Assembly: GCA_003427395.1 (NCBI GenBank)
Contig: BFEA01000153.1
Span: 1,896,779 to 1,949,015 of the forward strand
From: Chara braunii
Taxonomy: Eukaryota; Streptophyta; Charophyceae; Charales; Characeae
Direction of reading: 5' to 3'
DNA: 52,237 nt
Shown: one piece after another, positions 33,301-45,080 of the stretch
Numbering within the stretch: position 1 is the stretch's first letter
How the letters are laid out: the number at the start of each line of letters is the position of its first letter
Position numbers and translations under genes: made by a program
Notes under the pieces: generated by a model
Seen by the model: only the letters and a program-made list of their open reading frames with translations
Told to the model about the DNA's origin: nothing
Databases searched by the model: none

Positions 33301-33319
33301 GCTGGGCCCGGTTCCCAGC
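33301..33319 (+). promoter_or_regulatory. Variant LINE hairpin with compensatory changes
   Basis: GCTGGGCCCGGTTCCCAGC keeps the loop and stem of the family hairpin but replaces an A-T pair with G-C. The preceding GGGAC is also shared. No A tail is adjacent. Confidence 0.6.
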
Positions 33320-34498
33320 ACTCCCCACGGAAAGCCAATGGGAACGATAACACTCCAAAGCTTGACACTTGTTTATCCGAGAGCTCAACTTTTTTTTACC
33401 AGAGTTGGCATCTTCCTCCTCCTCCTCCCAGTGCTGATGTGGCAGCTGGAGCTCAATTTTGGGCAATTACTTCAGGCAGGTTTTCTCCAGCCTCACTGCA
33501 GTGCAAAGGGAAATGTGCATGAAATTATGCCCTGCTGCTGCTGGTGCTTTCGCCATTGGCAAGTGGGGCATCCCTTTTTCTCTTTTTCTCTTTTCTTAAC
33601 CATGTCTGGTGGCCAATGGGCTGGTGGTCAAGAGCCCTCCACATGAGCCATCGCACTGGATGCCATACATTCATGGCTGATCTTGGGCGAGGTCCACTAG
33701 CAAGGAGGATTTGAAGACTGAATCTTGACTTGTTAGCGGACAGGTGTGGAAAATGGCGCAGAAAATGGAGATGGATCTGATGCACCTCTTTTTTTTTTTT
33801 TTTTTCTTAAACAGAAAGAAGCTCCAGTGTGCTGATGCACCTCTGCATAAAAACATCCACATTCATGGAATGCGACTGCACCTGTTGTGTGTGTGCTGCT
33901 GACTGGCCATAGTCCACAAGTGTGTTGTTGTTTGGAAAAGAAAAAGGGAACAAGGAAGGTATACTTTTTTCCTTCAAAAAAATAAGCTTTCTGGCCAGGT
34001 AGGGTGCCCCAAGTGCAGTAGCAAAATGTATCTTGGTGCAAGTATAACTCGTTTTTGTGAAGAAATAAAAGTATTGCTGTCTGATGAATCAGCTCCTCGA
34101 TTTAATTTCATCCTTACTTAGGGTAGAAGCATCATACCCTGGGTAACATCTTGGGCATAAGCATGTTATCATGGGTAGCATTCTTTCAAAACCACCAGTG
34201 CTTGGCACCCCCTTTGGAGGGCCTTTCAGAGTGACGGTTTTTCCACCATGAATGAATTTAACCCCGTCCAGGCAGGTTGGCACACTCGAAGGCTGACCTC
34301 CTTTTCAACCAGAAGATCACCAGGGTGTTCTGGTGGTTTAAGGTAAGCTCTTGGCCACTCTTATGATAGGAAAGATACCATGAGCGCAACGGAACTCAAT
34401 GTCCACTTAAAAAATTCTGAAGGATCTCCTCAAGGATCTTCTACAGGCTGCAAGTCTGCTAGGGTATTCTGTACCCTGCCATCATGGCATATATACAT
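33320..34498. other. No recognisable gene
   Basis: Non-coding sequence with a T-run at about 33788-33805. Reading frames are short and unrecognisable. Confidence 0.5.
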
Positions 34499-34652
34499 CT
34501 ATATAAAATATATATTATATATATATATTATATATATATATGAAACTCCGACGAAACAGTTTGTCACAGCCCCTCGTTTGTTGTCCTCTTCTCCCTCTCT
34601 GCCTACGGTTTACCGGGCAGTTCTATTTGACGATATATATATATATATTTTA
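34499..34652. repeat. (TA)n tracts
   Basis: AT dinucleotide tracts at about 34500-34541 and 34633-34650, separated by unique sequence. 34653-35155 contains two T-runs (34920-34945 and 35021-35038) and no gene. Confidence 0.85.
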
Positions 34653-35155
34653 ACAACTACACTATGTTCTTCTGTCAAAATCTGTTTGCCTTTCACTACC
34701 TCCCTACCACTACTCCTAAGACTATATAGAGGGGACCCCTGCAAGCATAGGCCCTCGCAAATGAGGTAAATCATGTTGCCCCCAGCCCTTTCTTTTTTGA
34801 AGTTTTTTCATCCACAGATTCCACACCATAATATCTTTTATTTTCAAAGAGTACAATGCCCAAGGCTTGCAACAGATTGAACGATCAAGGGGCGAGGAAG
34901 ATGGTGATACTGTATGTTACTTTTTTTTTTTTTTTTTTTTTTTTTGAAAGGGCAAAAAAAGCATTTGACCCGCGCACCGAGTTTGGAAAGGGCAACAATC
35001 ACACGCAGGCCACATCCATTCTTTTTTTTTTTTTTTTTCCCTTTTAGAAAAGAAAAGCCCAGGCTGTTGTAGAGGCTGGATTACAGACATATGAGAATCA
35101 CCTTCGGCACTCGGCCATGTGGTAGAGGCCCCCTAATCCTATAGGACTCCCGCCC

Positions 35156-35262
35156 CTTTTTTTTTTTTTTTTTTTTTTTTTTCAAAAAAAAAAACAACAC
35201 AGGCTCCATTTATTGGTGGGGAGCAGCACCTGCTGGAAACCGGGTCCAGCGTCCCATAGATA
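35156..35262 (-). mobile_element. LINE 3' end, minus orientation, with A tail
   Basis: The complement reads GGGAC, hairpin 1 (35250-35232), a short spacer, hairpin 2 (35224-35203), then an A/T-rich link and an A tail (T-run at 35156-35182). It is the same 3' structure as at 32170 and 33087, in opposite orientation, which shows independent insertions. Confidence 0.8.
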
Positions 35263-35295
35263 CACCCATGTCCTCTTTTTTCACAAATAGGCACA

Positions 35296-35321
35296 ACTGG
35301 GAACCGGGCCCAGCGTCCCAT
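35296..35321 (-). promoter_or_regulatory. Isolated LINE hairpin variant
   Basis: The complement is GGGACGCTGGGCCCGGTTCCCAGT. The inner stem uses G-C instead of A-T, as at 33301, and the outermost pair is a G-U wobble. Confidence 0.55.
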
Positions 35322-35329
35322 AACAGGCG

Positions 35330-35543
35330 AGTTCAGAAAAGTCTTCAGAAAATTCCGCGAAAATGAGGCTAGAAAGCTACTAAGAATTGGGAGCTACACT
35401 TCGGAAATTAGGATACCGGGGCCATTGCCCGACTTTGAAAAGTCTACAGAAAATTCCATGAAAATGAGGCTAGAAAACTACTAAGAATTTGGAGCTACAC
35501 TTTTTGAAAATTAGGATACCGGGACCATTGCCCGGCTTTGAAT
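35330..35543. repeat. Tandem duplication, ~101-bp unit
   Basis: AAAAGTCT(T/A)CAGAAAATTCC through GGATACCGGG(G/A)CCATTGCCC is repeated directly with a period of about 101 bp and few differences. Confidence 0.85.
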
Positions 35544-35718
35544 CAGAGGTATCGGAACCGCTTCAGACATGTCTACAACCCCCAAACGAATCCCCTGGTC
35601 CCCACTCTGGCAAGACTTGCTGCAGCAGAGCTACCATCTCTGCTGCTGCTGTGCTCTACTATCATCCTACCGGTTAGCCCACTCACTAGTAGGACGCGTG
35701 ATACCCCACCTGAAAATG

Positions 35719-35808
35719 CCACAGTTCTGTCTTCGTCATCGAAAGGGAGGTCCCGGCAGGCCGACAAGTGCACAGTTCTGTCTTTGTCATCGAAGGGGAA
35801 GTCCCAGG
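35719..35808. repeat. 51-bp tandem duplication
   Basis: ACAGTTCTGTCTTCGTCATC and its near copy ACAGTTCTGTCTTTGTCATC lie 51 bp apart, each followed by GAA(A/G)GGGA(G/A)GTCCC. Confidence 0.85.
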
Positions 35809-35810
35809 TA

Positions 35811-36470
35811 CCCCCCCAACTCCATCCTAGTAAAGGGTTCAAAGGACCATATCCTCGGCCCGAGCCAGGCACGATCCTCACCTGCAATCTCCTGCCCCCT
35901 CGGAGATTCCAGTCTCCGTCTTCGAGAGGGCAAGCCAGCGCTGCCCGAGGCCAATCGCACCAGGATGCTCCCTCATCAGCCGGTACCCATCCGGCAACTG
36001 AAGCTGCCCGATGCCAATCGCATCTAATGAGAGATCTCCCAGCCGGTACCCCTCAGACAACCTAATTCCACCCTCTCTCCGTCCTCACGAAGAATCATCT
36101 CGTGCCCTTTACCCTTCACCTTGAACAAATCCCCCAAGACCCAACAGAACTCCACTCACCTCCTTCACCCCCCCAACTCCGTCCTAGTAAAGAGTTCAAC
36201 AGACCATGTCCTCAGCAAGAACCAGACACGATCCTACCCTGCAATCTCCTGCCCCCCGAAGATTCCAGTTTCTGTCGTCGAGGGGGTGAGCCAGCACTGC
36301 CTGAGGCCAATCGTGTCAGAGTGAACCCTCATCAGCCGGTAGCCATCCGACAACCAAAGCTGCCCGACGCCAATCGCATCCAATGAAAATTCCCATAGCC
36401 GGTACCCCTCAGACAGCCCCGATGCACCCTCTCTCCGTCCTCACAAAAATCATCTCGTGCCCTTGAATGC
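35811..36470. repeat. Tandem duplication, 357-bp unit
   Basis: CCCCCCCAACTCC(A/G)TCCTAG at 35811 and 36168 starts two copies that stay alignable to about 36470 (CCCTCTCTCCGTCCTCAC, ATCTCGTGCCCTT). Small indels and no shared open frame argue against a conserved coding role. Confidence 0.85.
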
Positions 36471-36699
36471 CCTCCATCTTGGACCGATCCCCAAACTCAA
36501 CAGAGCCTCCCCATATGAATTCACGATATGAATTCCCGAAATTTCAGAAGCGGGTTTTAGTCAATTTTTGAGACCACATGCCGTTAGGACTTTCGACCAC
36601 ACTTGGAAGTTCTCAGTTGACAAAAACTAAGATCCCTGAAGTCACTAAGACTTATTACCAGTACCAGTAAACCAGACTTACTATTGTGTAGAGTAAGAA

Positions 36700-36960
36700 G
36701 TTTCTTAGCAACTTTTATAGGAAAATTATTTCACGAATTTTTTTAAGAGCTTTTATAGGAAAATATTTCAAGGATCAGAAGTTAGTTTGGAAGCTTTTCG
36801 GAAAAACATTTCAAGTTATAGAGTCAGAAGTTTTTAGATGCTTTTATAGAGGAATATTTCAAAAACATTTTTAGAAGCTTTTATAGGAAATTATTCCGAG
36901 AAAGTTTTTGGAGACTTTAATAGGAAATTATTTCGAGAATATTGGAAGAATAGTTTTGAA
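36700..36960. repeat. Degenerate ~50-bp tandem repeats
   Basis: The motif AGCTTTTATAGGAAAATATTTC and variants recur about five times. It is AT-rich and has no gene. Confidence 0.7.
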
Positions 36961-39244
36961 TAGTTTTGAAGATAACCTAATCGTATCCCATTAGACAAAC
37001 TCAGAAAATATCACGAGGACGAGGAAATCCACAAAGAGTAACATATAAAGACAATCATCTCGCCAAAGCAATCAAGCCAAAACCAGGAACAGATTGCGAA
37101 ATAGAACGTGGAGAATATCAAAAAAGTAATCAAAACTAGTACAACTCCATCCATCTTAGCTAGGACTCTCAAGGCAGCGGAGAATCTATCAGATACCTCT
37201 CCGACCCATGGAATCTTCTAAACACACCATGTCACGTTCTCCATCCCCCACAACCTCCACCTCCTCCTTCATCAGCTCGTAAGCAACTCAGCCGCCTCGC
37301 GGTCTGCACCTCCCGCAGCCTTCTTCATATGGCTGAATGATGAAGATTTACGGACCGTGGCATAAACTTACCTTCGCGATCAGCCACGTAGCAAGACACA
37401 AACCACCGAACCCGTCGATGGCCTCTCACTGGCAGTCCGGTGGGAAGAAGAACACCCATGGTGAAAGCATCTGATAGCCAAGGATCTCTCTCCTTCAACA
37501 ACACTTCGTCGCGCAGCAAAGTCCGGCGGTAGCCATCTCCAAATATCCACCCCCAGATCCGCCCCCAGAGACTCACCCTCCTCCCTCCACACCCCACTCA
37601 CTCCCCCCACACCACCCCACGTTACCATCGCCGATAACAGAGCCGGTACAAACCAGCACAGAGACGACAACCGCCGAAACTCCCACCCCGGCAGCACAAC
37701 GCAAACAGCAACGAGATATGGCGGAACGCTCGCTGCCATGCACGTCGTTAGCACGACCGCCCCCCTCACCCTAGCTCCTTACTGCGCCGCGCCGCCCCCC
37801 ACCATGTGAACGTGCCAACGAGCGCGCTATTTCGATGCGGCCGGGGCGCAGCGCTCCCGGCAGCGCTGCGCCCACTGCCAGTGACTTTGTCTGTGTGATC
37901 CTACCGATCGGGGCTTGATGTGTTCTATTGAGCAGTGTGAGGATAATGACCATGGCATGCCTAGCGTCTTTACCCGAACAGAACGCCCGGCCGCCCAACC
38001 TACCTCTTTTGTATTTTTTTCCCGGCGCAATCCTACTCCCACTATCCTACCTCAGTGTCTACCACTCAGGATCGTCACCCTCCAGCCTTGGGGATGACCT
38101 GACCAGACCGTGGTTGTAGGTACCAGGGCTAAGACGAGTCCCACACACCCCACTCAACCCTGATCGAAGCATATTTGTGCGAGCCTTGTCGCCCCGGTAC
38201 TTCAGGTGCTAGGTACAGACGTTTCACTACAAGTCCCATAGGTCGACCTATTTTGCGTTCCTATCGTTGTGTACACATCTGTTGTAACAGTTACTGTTAT
38301 TTGTTGTTAGATTGTTCGCTGTGCACACTGGTGTCATTACTACTTGTTTGTTGATCGTGAACAGAACATAGGAGGCAGGCAGCCCAACCAATCCTGTAGA
38401 GAGCCCCACCGACACAAGAGCCCTACCAGCACCGGCCATAGACTGTACTAAGTCTCACTCTCGTCAACTGTTCCTCGTTCCATGGCCGGTCTGTAGGGTC
38501 CTAGTTCAGACAGACATCGACCGTGGATTATACTAAGTCTCACTCTCATCACCCGTTCGTATTCCACAGGCGAGCTGTCCTAAGGGGAGCCCTCATCCTA
38601 ACCCCTCCCGTGCCTAGTGGTCGACCCCCTCAGATCTCCAGCTAGCAACGGGTCCCCCTACTCTAATCTTGCCCACATCCATTCTTACCGATATTGCCCT
38701 TTTCAAACTCCGCACCGAACGTTATAGCCCACAAATGTTTTTGTCGCGCTTTGAAACCCAAAGTGTGACACTGCCGGACTTGTTTCTTTTTTTTAAGCCC
38801 AGGGTGTTGTAGCGGCCAAGGACTAGACCCACGGTGATCAATGGCAGCAGCAACCGATGGTTGTCCTGACAGGATAGGCCACCTTCCCCACCCTTCCCCA
38901 CGTTAATACTCCCAGTGCACACACTATCCCTACTATCTTACCGCAGTGTGACCAGCACTCAGGACCATCCTCCTACCAGTATCCAGCGCATCTTGTACCA
39001 GACAACAGTGACAAGCACCAAGGCTGGGCAACCCCCCAGCCCTAGTGGAAACGGAAGGGGACGAACCTTGCCTAATGGGAACTTCAGATGCCAGGCTCAT
39101 GCAATCTTTTACAGGCCCAATATCAGAGAGTCCACCCAGTACCTAGGCAATGCAAGCTGGAGCCCACGGACACATCCTACCGTCCTTCCCCAAAATTACC
39201 CAAGGGTAGGCGAAACTCAGACTATCCAGAGCGACTTATATCCC
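36961..39244. other. No recognisable gene; local duplications
   Basis: C-rich non-coding sequence. TACTAAGTCTCACTCTC is duplicated about 80 bp apart (about 38447 and 38528). A CCCACTATCCTACCTCAGTG-like stretch at 38038 has a relative at about 38926. The AAGCCCAGG(G)TGTTGTAG motif at about 38797 recurs at about 35056. No protein or RNA gene is supported. Confidence 0.5.
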
Positions 39245-39312
39245 TTTTTTTTTTTTTTTTTAACTCCAATCCATTCGTGAGGACCAGCACGTGCCGGGAA
39301 CCGGGCCCAAAT
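39245..39312 (-). mobile_element. Diverged LINE 3' end, minus orientation
   Basis: The complement has a hairpin-1 relative (TTGGGCCCGGTTCCCGGCA, with outer pairs now wobble), a GGTCCTCACGAATGGATTGG segment matching the hairpin-2 region, and an A tail (T-run 39245-39261). Confidence 0.55.
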
Positions 39313-39841
39313 ACATCGATAATTGGTGAAAACTTCGGATGATTCAGGAACACTTCAGGAACACTTCAGGATGATTGAGATAATAAGCTAGAGATTGATG
39401 ATGACTACTCAAAATACTTATCTACTCAGAACTCGCATACTACCATAAACCTTATCTCAGGTATTCCTACCAACCCGCCAGTCTCTACCGACCCCGTACT
39501 GTGTACCAACCAATCCTCTACCCAGTCTCACACCCCAATCTGGCTAGGTTACAGGACAATACCACCGACCTCAGCACCAACCCTCGTCGGACAGATTGTA
39601 GCCTTTGGTCAAGTATTGTGATTGCCTTCCACCCTCAGCAATCCCCAGATCTCTTTCCGAGGCCTCAAGCTCCTATGAAGGTTACAGGGCGATGCCCCGG
39701 CGTCGTCCAGTGTCATTCTGTCATCTACTCGACCTTGGCAAAACACAATAAAAGCTCAATTGGGGAATCAGCTAGACTAGAAGCTCACCTATGAATTTTG
39801 GATGTGATAATAGTAAGATCCTAAGCAGACAACCAATCTAA

Positions 39842-39957
39842 TGGTGATGATGATGATGGTGATGATGATGATGTTGTTCATGATGATGATGATGATGATG
39901 ATGATGGTGATGATGGTGATGATGATGATGTTGATGATGATGATGGTGATGATGGTA
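39842..39957. repeat. (GAT)n trinucleotide microsatellite
   Basis: GATGAT runs with GGT and GTT interruptions. The ORFs here (poly-His, poly-Ile) are by-products. Confidence 0.97.
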
Positions 39958-40232
39958 CTTGATGTCGATTGACCCTCCCCTGTCCACCCCACCTCTTTTC
40001 CCCCCATACCACCACTCCTCTCCCTTGCCGCCTTCCCGAACCACTCTGTTGTTAAGTGGTTCCTCACAGCCCAGCAATAGGAGAGCCCCCTCTACTCTGC
40101 TCCCCTCGAAGAAGGTTGTTCCCCCAAAAAGCCTACCCCAAGCTATCTCTGTCTTACTCTGCCTCAGCAAGTAGATGATGTTCACCCTTTCATCTCTCCC
40201 ACCCCATAGTTAAACAGTCCCCCTTGTCAGCC

Positions 40233-41502
40233 TGTGACGAACCAATTTCTATTCCGCGCGATTTTCTGCACGATGACAATGAGGGGTCCTGAGATGGGAA
40301 GGTTGGGCCAATTACGGGAGATCGGGATCGAAGGGAAATTGCATCAGTGTCCTCGCTTCTTCGTCTTTTCCTTTTCGTCGCTTCTTTTTGAATGGTTGGA
40401 TTCAGGGCCGGGCAAGTCCCGAGATGGCCGATTGAGTGGCTGCGGCGACGACAAAAGGCGCGAATAATAATGTTTGACGTTGCTTCTTTCTCGTTCTGCT
40501 GTCGGATTTTAGGCGCGGAGGTCGCGCGGGAATTTTGCTTCGTTCTTTTTTAATTCTTTTTTGAATCTTGTCGAGCCCTTGACGGCTCTCAAGACTTCAA
40601 ATTTTCTTTTCGGGATTTGTGCTTCTTTTTGCATTAGTTAGGAATTTAGGAATTTAGGAATTCGGGATTTCTTTTGCCGCTCGTTGTCTTTCTTGCGCGC
40701 TTCTTTTTGCGGCTGCAACGGAGCTCGGATTAGTCGGCGCCCTTAATCTTGCAAGTAACTGTAATTTTTGGGCGGGCGCCATTGTAACTGTATCCTTCTT
40801 CTTTAGCTTCGTCTTTCCCGCTCTCTCTTTCCCTATTTGCTGTGCCTAGTCAACCCCGCGGCCTGCATGCTCGAATCGATGCGTGGAGAGTGACTACGTC
40901 CCCCACGCCGCGGTCTGGCCATGCAGAACGTAGGCGCTCCCTCTCCTAATCTCCTTTCTAAGTCCTTGCAATTCCGTGTTCTTTGCGCATACACGCACGA
41001 TATAAATTTCGGCTGCGCGATTAGATAGCTCTCTTAACCAGCTGTTGCAAGCTCGGGGAAGCGTGATCAGTGAGGGTCGGCTCACGAGCGAAGTAAGAGG
41101 TGAGTTGAAGTGGGAGTCGGGCGACCCGACGAGCTGGTGCCGAATGCGCGGGGTTGATGCGTGGGGCTACAATAAACTGTAGCGCGCGGGCGAACCTGAC
41201 AGGTGCAAGAGGACTAAGCGGGGTGACGACGTCGTGGGTTGGTGCGTGACGACAGACTGTCCGCATCGGAGAGAGAGAGAGAGGAAGAGGGAGTTGAGGT
41301 TGATGGATGTGGAGTTACAATTTTCTTTGTCTTATCTCACTCTTTGCTTTTGTATATGAACTTTGATCTCAGCTCAGGGCGGCTCGCCCATTTTTCCTTG
41401 TTTTCGAAATTCTTGTCTTGGTTTCAGCCCACACTCGTTTCACAATTGGTCTTGATCCCGTGTATTGTGTGTTTTGTCGAATGAACGGATAAATGAATAT
41501 TA
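40233..41502 (+). repeat. 5' LTR
   Basis: Matches 50985-52237 almost throughout. A TATAAAT box at 41001 (3' LTR equivalent at 51753) suggests the U3/R boundary lies about 30 bp further on. A GAGAGA tract and GTTGAGGTTGATG follow. The 3' end of the LTR is not visible: similarity runs to GTCGAATGAA at 41485, where the window's other copy stops, and the gap begins at 41503. Confidence 0.9.
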
Positions 41503-41832
41503 NNNNNNNNNNNNNNNNNNNNNNNNNNNNNNNNNNNNNNNNNNNNNNNNNNNNNNNNNNNNNNNNNNNNNNNNNNNNNNNNNNNNNNNNNNNNNNNNNN
41601 NNNNNNNNNNNNNNNNNNNNNNNNNNNNNNNNNNNNNNNNNNNNNNNNNNNNNNNNNNNNNNNNNNNNNNNNNNNNNNNNNNNNNNNNNNNNNNNNNNNN
41701 NNNNNNNNNNNNNNNNNNNNNNNNNNNNNNNNNNNNNNNNNNNNNNNNNNNNNNNNNNNNNNNNNNNNNNNNNNNNNNNNNNNNNNNNNNNNNNNNNNNN
41801 NNNNNNNNNNNNNNNNNNNNNNNNNNNNNNNN
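41503..41832. other. Assembly gap (N)
   Basis: 330 undetermined bases that probably hide the LTR end and the primer-binding site. Confidence 1.
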
Positions 41833-42656
41833 TTTTACATAAGGAATTGGGCTTTCATCGTCCTATAGGCCAGCGAATACCTCACGGGGATACGTGTAAG
41901 CGCGATCTGATACACGCATCCACGCGCATCGATTCGCGAGCATTAGCGAACTTGACATCTCCGGTATCGAGTAGGCGGAAACTTTCCTTCCCCCACGTAC
42001 CTAAACGGATAGGAACTTTCGATATCGCATCGGAAAAATCCCCTTGTTGGTTAGGTACGTGCGAAAGAATTCCACTCCCCCGCAATGACAAGATGCCCAG
42101 CTCCTGGTACTCGGAGTACTTCGACCCTTGGGTGAGAGAATGTATTAGGCAAAGATACCCGAAATTCCCCTGCCTAACTGAGAATCGATTGTGCCCCAGG
42201 GAGTTTCACTGTGCTACAACCGACGACCCGAGGTGCCCCGATTTTCCCACTACGGACAACACACAATATTTCATATCCCCCGTCTTCGTCGTTATCACTA
42301 CCAATTTCCCTCCCTTCCGTTTCCTCCTCCCGTATCACCAACTCATGGTGGTTCCGTGGAATTCCATCGCCCCATATTGGCCCTGCACGCCTTGCGGAAA
42401 TTGTCGGCGATGCGGCAACCGACGAACCCCTGAAACTAAGGGGCCTAACCAGAACGCGTGACGACAGACGTGACGTGTCTGCACCTGAAGGTCCGACTCA
42501 TCGAAACCACAACCATCCCGGACGGGCCTCTTCCCGAACCGCCGCCACCAAAACAGACGGATCGGACGGCCTTGAATGCACCTAGCATGCCATCTGCCTT
42601 ATGCTGCACGACCTCGATCGCCATCAAACCGGAAGTAACTCGCCCCCTTAGCCCTC
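41833..42656 (+). other. 5' internal leader of the retrotransposon
   Basis: Open in one frame from the gap to a TGA at 42459, with a Cys-rich tail (PCGNCRRCG). Overlapping frames are also open, so which one codes, if any, is unclear. It may be an untranslated leader or a decayed gag N-terminus. Confidence 0.4.
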
Positions 42657-44102
42657 TTGCATCTATGTCCCTGGAACTTTGCCACAGGAGATCTCAGTTC
42701 CGACCTGGGAATCCACCCATACTTTCCCAAAAATCCTTGGCACACACCTTTTCGCACTTCCAAGTCCACATCCCACTCCGATCAGGAAGTCGCGTTGGGC
42801 GTGAGGTTGGTATCGGAGCCCAACACATGGCAAGGTTCTAGGATTCATAGTTGGGCGATCTGGCTAATAGAGGACGACCTCGACCACGGAACACACATCG
42901 ACGCGACCCCGTCTCATCACCTTGCTGGAGCATGGCTAGTCACACTCTGGGCTCAGAAGTATGACGACAACGAGGCACATGTGAATATCCCTGCACGATT
43001 GGGAGGAGATGCCCATCACTGGTTTAGCACGTATGTATGGATCGGTCTCCCAACATTCGAGCAAGATTTCTTGAATCGATTCGATTACATCCATCCGGAA
43101 TAGGCTCTTTTTATGATTAAAGATCGAGTTCAAAAACCCCTCGAATCCGTCACCGAGTATCGAAACCGATTCTATAGGATGTTTATGAAAACGGAACGAG
43201 GCGAACATGTAGGCAGAGATTTGTTCATCGATGGACTTTGCAGCCGAACGATGAGGGCGAAACTGCGAAAACAGTTATCCCCCATCAGCCACATGCTGCA
43301 ACAGATCATGGCAGCTACAGAGGAAATGGAACGAAAGTTTGCTGCGAGTTTCCTAGAAGGGGAAGACTATCCTAGGGAAGAAGACTCGTCCGAACTAGCG
43401 AGAGCTAAAGCTGAGTTGGTTGCATTGCAGAACAAATTTGAAAACATGGGGTTTGTATCGGGCCCTGTCACCTATCTGGAACAGATTAGTCCCAAACGAC
43501 CAGTCCCGAGTGTGATTACGAGCATGCCCGTGCCCGTAATGACAGCACCCCCACCACCAATCGAAACCCCCGCGCGACCGAATGAGTCTTCCGCTTTATT
43601 AGAACTAACCAAGACATTGGTTACTCTGATTCAGGAAAGCAAAAAGAAACAGCGGGAAGGGATCCCTAGCAATTTGAACATCTGTTACACGTGTCACCAA
43701 CTAGGGCATATAGCCCTGGATTGCCCTCATCGGCCCCCGCAGCAACGAGTCGGAGCCGCACCAGTAGCAGCGGCCCCGATCGCCAACGGACCTGAACGAG
43801 TAGGGGCATTGATGGAAGAAATGGAAGGAAGCGGAAGCACATTAGCTACGACGGAGGAAGTTGCTGAACTGATTCCGTTGGATCAGTATGTAACGCTTGG
43901 CTACCCTGGGCTTGGGATGATTGAAACGATTAGACCCTCGCCAGAACAAAGAGAAGTGGCGGAATGGCGACCTTCTTCAGGAGAAATGGAGTCGGGAGGA
44001 CCCACCTTCGTCACTGGGGAGATCGATGTTTTGAACATCGTTCGAGCCTTAGATCATCGGATTCCTCTTCCGATTGGACATCTACTTTCGATATCCGAAT
44101 AA
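42657..44102 (+). pseudogene. gag: gag: capsid and zinc-knuckle nucleocapsid
   Basis: The capsid-like part has WLIEDDLDHGTHI, GDAHHWFSTYVW and FLNRFDYI, typical of retrotransposon gag (RNA packaging and particle assembly in the cytoplasm). An in-frame TAG at 43101 splits the capsid domain. Reading resumes in the same frame with VTEYRNRFYRMF and LFIDGL. A coiled, charged segment (about 43330-43450) and a Pro-rich linker follow. The nucleocapsid knuckle CYTCHQLGHIALDC at about 43684 fits CX2CX4HX4C exactly. The ORF ends with TAA at 44100. The start at 42657 is the first Met after the preceding stop in this frame; the true start may lie upstream. Confidence 0.82.
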
Positions 44103-45080
44103 GCCAATGAATGGATGCTGCAACACTGCAAAGCGAATCGAAAACGATTCGCCCTTGCCCGAACAGCGAGCACAAAAACGAAAAATCCCACGCCAGATGA
44201 AAATGCAGGAGGAACTTCAGACCCAATATGGTCAGGATTTATCCAGAAAGATGATCACTTCCTACGGATTAAACCGATCCCATGGAAATCCGCCGAATAA
44301 GATATCGAGGTATGGGGAATCCCATGTAATGACATTATCGATTCAAGAGCCGCTATTTTGGCTATCTCGTTATGAATAGTTGAAAGAGCAGGGAGAAAGA
44401 ACGATCTAATCATGCTTACGGAAAAGGATCAGGTCGTTTCTGCAGATGAAGAAAAGATTAAAACGGTGGGACGGATGACCAATGTCGCTTTTCGATTAGG
44501 GAAGGTACATGCTTTGAGAGATGTCGTAGTCTTAGACGTAAGCACTCACGACGTCCTTTTTGGCCTTCCCGCTCTTGTGGTCCTGCAAGCCAATCTGGAT
44601 TTCGAAAGACGATCGATTGTCCTCCGAAATACAGGAGGAAAACCTTATGTTGTACCGATGAGATTGACCCTTCGTACCACCACTAACGTAACTCTGCGAG
44701 TTTCCCCCATGATGGCGGGAACCCTCCGCGTGATCACCTGGGATAATTCCGCAGACGACGGACAACCGTCAAAGGGCACGAACAACAGTGACGAGGATGA
44801 TCCGATGATCCTGGAGATGGCACAACAGCGTATCCATTACCCTATGCAACGAGCAAATACAAGATCGCTAAGCTTAACTGATCAGAGTCTACAAATAACG
44901 CAAGCTATTATTATGGGTGAACCCCTCGTACAGATTCCGGGGATGGTCGATTCTATGGAACCCCCTCGAACCCTGTACGAAGGTATCTCCCCTCTGCTCG
45001 CACGATACAATGACAAAAGGCATTATTGCGACATCACAAATCTCCCACAATCTTTTTTGACGCCTGCAAAAGATTTATGA
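44103..45080 (+). pseudogene. Aspartic protease (retropepsin) region
   Basis: In the gag frame, NDIIDSRAAILAISL at about 44328-44372 corresponds to the retropepsin active site, but the expected D-S/T-G reads D-S-R (44340-44348). The second half, VVVLDVSTHDVLFGLPALV with LQANLDFE (about 44523-44610), is the conserved flap-distal block. Stops at 44298 (TAA), 44373 (TGA) and 45078 (TGA) interrupt. Retropepsin would cut the Gag-Pol polyprotein in the particle; with the changed active site and stops this copy cannot. Confidence 0.75.

Noticed and set aside
37380-37769. 129-codon minus-strand ORF
   Set aside because: No recognisable motif, GC-rich random-looking composition, and overlapping frames are equally open.
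39789-40185. Poly-His and poly-Ile ORFs
   Set aside because: By-products of the GAT trinucleotide repeat.
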